From assembly GCA_030150315.1 (NCBI GenBank), contig JASLGB010000142.1, forward strand, positions 1 to 9,861: DNA of 9,861 nucleotides, given 5' to 3'. The notes under the pieces were generated by a model. The model saw only the letters and a list, made by a program, of their open reading frames with translations, had not been told where the DNA came from and ran no database searches. The DNA comes from Dokdonella sp. (GTDB lineage Bacteria > Pseudomonadota > Gammaproteobacteria > Xanthomonadales > Rhodanobacteraceae). Of this stretch, positions 7,195 to 9,861 are shown piece after piece. Position 1 is the first letter of the stretch; each line of letters begins with the position of its first letter. The position numbers were made by a program, and so were the translations under genes.

Positions 7195-7518
7195 ATGAAA
7201 GCAAAGTGGCTCCTGATCGTATTCCTCTTTTTCGCCCTGTCCGGCGTCGCGGCGGCACAGGTGGACATCAATCAGGCAGATGCCAAAGCCCTGGCGGAAG
7301 CCATGGACGGCGTCGGACTAGCCAAGGCCGAGGCCATCGTCGCGTACCGCAACGAGCACGGCCCGTTCCAGAGCGTGGATGACCTGGCCAAGGTGCACGG
7401 CATCGGCGCCAAGACCATCCACGCCAACCGCGATGCGGTTGTCGCGCTGGAAGGCAGCACCGATACCGGAGCGGCCCACGAGCGCGCGCGCAAGACAAAA
7501 TCGCCCGCCACTTCCTGA
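7195..7518 (+). CDS. ComEA-like exported helix-hairpin-helix protein
   Basis: A 107-residue protein with a signal peptide (Lys2, Lys4, hydrophobic 5-18, likely cleavage after Ala-Ala-Ala at 19-21). It is followed by a ComEA-type pair of helix-hairpin-helix motifs. VDINQADAKAL (23-33) is the classic opening. The first hairpin is GVG (39-41) leading to AEAIVAYR, then GPFQSVDDL (56-64). The second hairpin is GIG (69-71) leading to AKTI. ComEA proteins bind double-stranded DNA in the periplasm during natural transformation; short ComEA-only versions are common in Gram-negative bacteria. A low-complexity tail (about 86-107) with Lys/Arg follows the fold. The plus-strand frame is open from 7147, but the ATG at 7195 gives the signal peptide and is chosen. 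No strong ribosome site is visible. No other competence gene is in the window, so a role in DNA uptake is inferred from the family. Confidence 0.92.
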   Translation: MKAKWLLIVFLFFALSGVAAAQVDINQADAKALAEAMDGVGLAKAEAIVAYRNEHGPFQSVDDLAKVHGIGAKTIHANRDAVVALEGSTDTGAAHERARKTKSPATS

Positions 7519-7532
7519 TCACTCCCGCCGCA

Positions 7533-7559
7533 GGCAGCGCAGCGCTGCGGCACGCTGCC
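7533..7559 (+). terminator. Possible hairpin terminator after the ComEA-like gene
   Basis: GGCAGCG (7533-7539) pairs with CGCTGCC (7553-7559), a 7-bp stem. Overlapping it is a perfect 12-bp palindrome, CGCAGCGCTGCG (7538-7549), so two folds compete. There is only a weak ATTT after the stem, so intrinsic termination is uncertain. Confidence 0.35.
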
Positions 7560-7583
7560 GCGCGATTTCTGCTGCACACGGCG

Positions 7584-7592
7584 TGCTAGACT
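7584..7592 (+). promoter_or_regulatory. Extended -10-like box before the SET-GNAT-HutD cluster
   Basis: TGCTAGACT matches an extended -10 (TG, one base, TAGACT). It lies 27 nt before the start codon at 7620, placing transcription start near 7599. No good -35 is visible, as expected for extended -10 promoters. Inference from sequence only. Confidence 0.45.
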
Positions 7593-7598
7593 CGCGCC

Positions 7599-7612
7599 CC
7601 GCCGAACGGCGG
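7599..7612. promoter_or_regulatory. Perfect palindrome at the predicted transcription start
   Basis: CCGCCG-AA-CGGCGG is a perfect inverted repeat with 6-bp arms and a 2-base centre. It begins where transcription is predicted to start and ends 7 nt before the ATG at 7620. It could be a repressor operator or a 5' leader hairpin that hides the start region, since no Shine-Dalgarno sequence is present. Confidence 0.4.
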
Positions 7613-7619
7613 TCTGCGC

Positions 7620-8081
7620 ATGATCCTCCCCCTCTATCACATCGGCCCGTCTTCCATCGCGGGCGCCGGGAAAGGCTTGTTCCTTGACGAGCCGGTTGCG
7701 CGTGGCCGCGTCATCGTTGCGCCGGACGCGATTCCTGAAGTCCACACCTTCGACGACATCCTTTCCCGCCCCGATTGCGCGGCCGTGTTGCCGGCCACGG
7801 TGCGCTGGTTCGAGGACCGCTACACCGTCTCGCCGGAATGGCCGGACGAATGTTTCATCAACCACGCCTTCGATCCGACAGGCCTGTGGCACCTCGGCTT
7901 CGTGTTCGCGAACGGCGATCTGCCCGCCGGCACCGAAATCACGGTCGACTACCGCCACCTGCTCGCGCCTGGTCAGGAAGAAGAATTCCGCGATGCCGCC
8001 AGTGGCGAGCGCATCGTCGGCCACACCTGGCAGGAAAGCCTGCGCGCCTCCACTCGCGCACTGGCGATGCTGCTCGGCTGA
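7620..8081 (+). CDS. Small SET-domain protein without post-SET motif
   Basis: A 153-residue protein with the SET fold in short form. GAGKGLFLDEPVARG (15-29) is the opening strand-turn motif. CFINHAFDPTG (77-87) holds the Asn81-His82 pair of the N-H-S-C motif, but with Ala-Phe in place of Ser-Cys. LPAGTEITVDYRHL (101-114) supplies Asp110-Tyr111, the expected active-site Tyr. There is no post-SET cysteine cluster, unlike the other SET protein in this window. It is a putative S-adenosylmethionine-dependent methyltransferase of unknown substrate. The altered NHSC motif leaves open that it is a binder rather than an enzyme. No ribosome site is seen. It is first in a likely operon: the GNAT gene starts 8 nt after its stop. 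A palindrome lies directly upstream. Confidence 0.85.
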   Translation: MILPLYHIGPSSIAGAGKGLFLDEPVARGRVIVAPDAIPEVHTFDDILSRPDCAAVLPATVRWFEDRYTVSPEWPDECFINHAFDPTGLWHLGFVFANGDLPAGTEITVDYRHLLAPGQEEEFRDAASGERIVGHTWQESLRASTRALAMLLG

Positions 8082-8089
8082 GACCCTCC

Positions 8090-8638
8090 ATGATCGACAT
8101 TCCCGTGCTCGAAACCGAGCGCCTGCGTCTGACCTCTTTCGCCGAACGCCACTTCGAGGCCTACGCCGCCATGCTGGGCGACCCGGCCAGCACGCGCTTT
8201 GTCGGCGACGGCCATCCACTCGACCGCATGAACGCGTGGCGCTCGATGGCCATGCTGCTCGGCCACTGGGTCCTGCGCGGCTACGGCATGTGGGCGGTGG
8301 AGCGCAAGGACACCGGCGAGTTCGTCGGCCGCGTCGGCCTGCACCGTCCCGAAGGCTGGCCCAACCTGGAGCTGGGCTGGATGCTCATGCCCGCGCACCA
8401 GCACCACGGCTACGCGACGGAAGCGGCGCTCGCCGCATTGCGATTCGCTTTTTCGCAGCTTGGCGCAGAGCGCGTGATCAGCCTGATCCGATTCGAAAAC
8501 ACGACCTCCGAGCGCATCGCGCGGCGCCTCGGAGCGCGGCAGGCGACCACGATCGACTTCCTCGGCAGCGCCACCCTCGTCTACATCTACGACCGCCCAG
8601 AACCGGAGGCCATTGATGCGCCTGATTCCCGCCAATGA
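8090..8638 (+). CDS. GNAT family N-acetyltransferase (RimJ/RimL-like)
   Basis: A 182-residue acetyltransferase that transfers acetyl from acetyl-CoA to an amine. It begins LETERLRLTSF (7-17), the usual RimJ/RimL-type opening. The central strand LELGWMLMP (93-101) leads into the acetyl-CoA pyrophosphate loop HQHHGYATEA (103-112, Gln104-x-x-Gly107-x-Ala109). The later segment FENTTSERIARRLGA (about 140-154) is the standard N-x-x-S-x-x-(I/V)-x-x-x-x-G helix. The substrate may be a protein N-terminus, antibiotic or small amine and cannot be told from sequence. The ATG at 8090 is 8 nt after the SET stop; upstream in-frame codons overlap the SET gene and are not family-like. Its 3' end overlaps the HutD gene by 23 bp and contains the HutD ribosome site, indicating coupled expression. 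Confidence 0.92.
   Translation: MIDIPVLETERLRLTSFAERHFEAYAAMLGDPASTRFVGDGHPLDRMNAWRSMAMLLGHWVLRGYGMWAVERKDTGEFVGRVGLHRPEGWPNLELGWMLMPAHQHHGYATEAALAALRFAFSQLGAERVISLIRFENTTSERIARRLGARQATTIDFLGSATLVYIYDRPEPEAIDAPDSRQ
8605..8609 (+). promoter_or_regulatory. Strong ribosome binding site of the HutD/Ves gene
   Basis: GGAGG lies inside the end of the GNAT gene, 6 nt before the ATG at 8616. It excludes the in-frame TTG at 8613, which would be only 3 nt away. Confidence 0.8.
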
Positions 8639-9200
8639 AAACCGCCGCGTGCGCTGGAAGAACGACGGTGGCTGGACTACCGAACTGGCCTGCGACGGCG
8701 AGGGCGAGCACTTCCGCTGGCGCGCCAGCATCGCCGAGATCGACAGCGATGGGCCGTTCTCGTCATTCCCGAACCTCGACCGCGACCTGATCCTGCTGGA
8801 TGGCGGCGGCATCGAGCTGGACATCGGCCGCACCACGCAGCGCCTCGTGCGCCGCTTCGAGCGCATTCATTTCGCTGGCGAATCGCCGGTCGAGTGCCGT
8901 CTCATCAACGGCCCGACGCGCGATTTCAACGTGATGGCGCGACGCGACCTGGTCCGCGCCGAAGTCGTCGCGCGACCGCTGACCGGATCGATGATGCTGT
9001 TCGCCGAAACCGATGCCGAATGGTTCATCCATGTCCTGTCCGGCCACGTCGAAGCACGCCAGGGCGACCGCTCGCTGCGTGCGGAAAGCGGTGAATCGCT
9101 GCTCCTGGATGTCCGCGAAGCCAGCGACTCCACGCGCATCGCGCTGGACGGCGCGGGCGAACTGGTGCTTGCGAAATTCATCACCGTCGGCGACGCCTGA
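8616..9200 (+). CDS. HutD/Ves family cupin protein
   Basis: A 194-residue protein of the HutD/Ves family (bicupin fold). The signature WKNDGGWTTELA (14-25) is present, with Asp in place of the commoner middle Gly. It is followed by FRWRASIAEIDSDGPFSSF, the LILLDGGGIEL strand and the INGPTRDFNVMARRD segment typical of the family. HutD is thought to bind formylurocanate or related ligands and modulate histidine utilisation; E. coli Ves is linked to cold growth. No hut gene is in the window, so the specific role is unknown and I give no gene symbol. Full family length. The start at 8616 is fixed by a strong GGAGG site. It overlaps GNAT by 23 bp and ends the SET-GNAT-HutD cluster; a strong hairpin lies about 25 bp after its stop. 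Confidence 0.93.
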   Translation: MRLIPANENRRVRWKNDGGWTTELACDGEGEHFRWRASIAEIDSDGPFSSFPNLDRDLILLDGGGIELDIGRTTQRLVRRFERIHFAGESPVECRLINGPTRDFNVMARRDLVRAEVVARPLTGSMMLFAETDAEWFIHVLSGHVEARQGDRSLRAESGESLLLDVREASDSTRIALDGAGELVLAKFITVGDA

Positions 9201-9225
9201 GGCCATTCCGCTCCAGCGCACGCCG

Positions 9226-9244
9226 GCGCTGCGGATCGCAGCGC
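9226..9244 (+). terminator. Hairpin, likely end of the SET-GNAT-HutD transcript
   Basis: GCGCTGCG-GAT-CGCAGCGC is a perfect 8-bp stem with a 3-nt loop, 25 nt after the HutD stop. No T-run follows, so it may stall or protect a 3' end rather than act as a standard intrinsic terminator. An overlapping weaker stem (CAGCGC 9214-9219 with GCGCTG 9226-9231) could compete. Confidence 0.5.
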
Positions 9245-9280
9245 ATGCCTCTGCAACTCCCTCCGAACGCAGCGCGCAGG

Positions 9281-9316
9281 GCCAGCGCCAGCGCTAGCAC
9301 TAGCACTAGCGCCAGA
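9281..9316. repeat. Hexamer tandem repeat, six imperfect copies
   Basis: Six consecutive 6-bp units: GCCAGC, GCCAGC, GCTAGC, ACTAGC, ACTAGC, GCCAGA. It lies in the gap between HutD and the next gene. It has no coding role on the plus strand; on the minus strand it would encode an alternating Leu/Ala/Val run, which I regard as accidental. The repeat type suggests replication slippage. Confidence 0.75.
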
Positions 9317-9385
9317 GTTTGGCCCGGTCTGCCTGAAGTCCGGATTGCACGGTTCAGCAGCCATGCGCGCAAACAGCGCATGCAC

Positions 9386-9391
9386 TAGGCT
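9386..9391 (+). promoter_or_regulatory. Possible -10 box of the last gene
   Basis: TAGGCT, 29 nt before the ATG at 9421, in the same CTAG context as the boxes before three other plus-strand genes. No -35 is visible. Low certainty. Confidence 0.3.
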
Positions 9392-9420
9392 CGACCGACA
9401 TTCCCCATGAGCAAACCGCG

Positions 9421-9843
9421 ATGTTCGCACACCTGCTTGCCGCCGCCGCATTCGGCGCACTGCCCGATCCCGGCGCGCTGGCTGTTCGTCATACCTTCTC
9501 CGCGGAGCAGGTGGATTGCGCCAGTGGCGGCCCGCACTCCCGCGCGGAACTGGACGAAGTCCAGCGGGAGTGGCGCAGCGACGGGGCCTTGCATGTGGAG
9601 TTCTGGACAACGGAAACCGCCTCGAATGCCATCGACCGCGACGGGTCGCAGGCGCGCCTGCAAGGTTCCGCATTGACCTTCACCTACCACCGCAGGTCCG
9701 TTGAACAGGACTCGAGCGGCCCACTCCTCGCCTGTTCCATGCCGGTGCGAATGAAGATCGACTTCTTCGGTCTGCGCCGCCAGCCTTATCAAGTCCACGT
9801 CGAAACCGTGTCGTCGGTTCAGCTCGGAACGGTCGGCGAGTGA
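9421..9843 (+). CDS. Small unrecognised protein, possibly exported
   Basis: A 140-residue frame with G/C-rich third positions, from ATG 9421 to TGA 9841. The N-terminus MFAHLLAAAAFGAL is hydrophobic and could be a weak signal peptide, but it has no positive charge. Two cysteines (Cys33, Cys105) could form one disulphide. The middle is rich in short strand-like segments (ALHVEFWTTET, ALTFTYHRRS, MKIDFFG, YQVHVETVSSV), suggesting a small all-beta domain. I recognise no family. An overlapping plus-strand frame from ATG 9407 gives only 89 residues with Pro/Arg-rich, less plausible content. A minus-strand frame covers the same DNA but looks like a shadow. It follows a gap of about 220 bp with its own possible -10 box, so it is probably a separate transcription unit. 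Confidence 0.6.
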   Translation: MFAHLLAAAAFGALPDPGALAVRHTFSAEQVDCASGGPHSRAELDEVQREWRSDGALHVEFWTTETASNAIDRDGSQARLQGSALTFTYHRRSVEQDSSGPLLACSMPVRMKIDFFGLRRQPYQVHVETVSSVQLGTVGE

Positions 9844-9861
9844 GTGCCCGGATTCCGCCAA

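Noticed and set aside
5429..7198. 589-residue plus-strand frame across the M20 peptidase
   Set aside because: Antisense to a peptidase with all zinc ligands; the translated content is Arg/Gln/His-rich and unlike a protein family.
9181..9381. Minus-strand frame with an alternating Leu/Ala/Val run resembling a membrane segment
   Set aside because: The hydrophobic run is produced by the hexamer repeat; there is no start signal or family match.
9385..9861. Minus-strand frame of 158 residues over the last gene
   Set aside because: It starts at a TTG at the window edge, has shadow-like composition and overlaps the better plus-strand frame. It cannot be fully excluded because the window ends here.
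1..9861. tRNA, rRNA, CRISPR array, transposase or phage gene
   Set aside because: None seen on either strand; spaced direct repeats and transposase motifs are absent.

Overview
The window is high-GC proteobacterial DNA with tightly packed genes. The mix of families fits a member of the Lysobacterales (Xanthomonadales: Lysobacter, Dokdonella or Rhodanobacter-like). Those families are a short helix-hairpin-helix ComEA protein, an M20 peptidase of about 500 residues, two small SET-domain proteins, a periplasmic RNase T2, and a secreted protein ending in a Phe-x-x-Gly-Phe-(Asp/Glu) tail. The taxonomic call is an inference from gene content and composition, not from a marker gene. No RNA gene, CRISPR array, insertion sequence or phage gene is visible.

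Layout: 1-402 (-) is the N-terminal part of an unrecognised protein running off the left edge. 494-1000 (-) is a SET-domain protein with a post-SET cysteine cluster and a basic tail. Divergent from it, 1136-3936 (+) is a close three-gene run: secreted RNase T2, then after 3 nt a NarL/LiaS-type sensor histidine kinase, then its response regulator with an ATGA overlap. This run meets a convergent gene, 3950-5275 (-), a large secreted repeat (beta-propeller-like) protein. 5450-6940 (-) is an M20 zinc peptidase with an unusual His/Cys tail. Divergent from that, 7195-7518 (+) is an exported ComEA-like DNA-binding protein. 7620-9200 (+) is a likely operon of SET-domain protein, GNAT acetyltransferase and HutD/Ves cupin. 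9201-9420 is intergenic, with a strong hairpin and a six-copy hexamer repeat. 9421-9843 (+) is a small unrecognised protein.

How they may work together: the kinase and regulator are a standard two-component pair, and RNase T2 immediately upstream probably shares their transcript. The SET-GNAT-HutD cluster puts two putative group-transfer enzymes and a small-molecule-binding cupin in one transcription unit; the joint function is unknown. Each of the four plus-strand transcription starts is preceded by a TAGnnT (CTAG-containing) box that looks like a -10 element.

I see no clearly new defence or mobile system. The best leads are gene pairings (RNase T2 with the two-component system, SET with GNAT and HutD), the unusual protein tails, and the promoter-proximal palindrome at 7599-7612.
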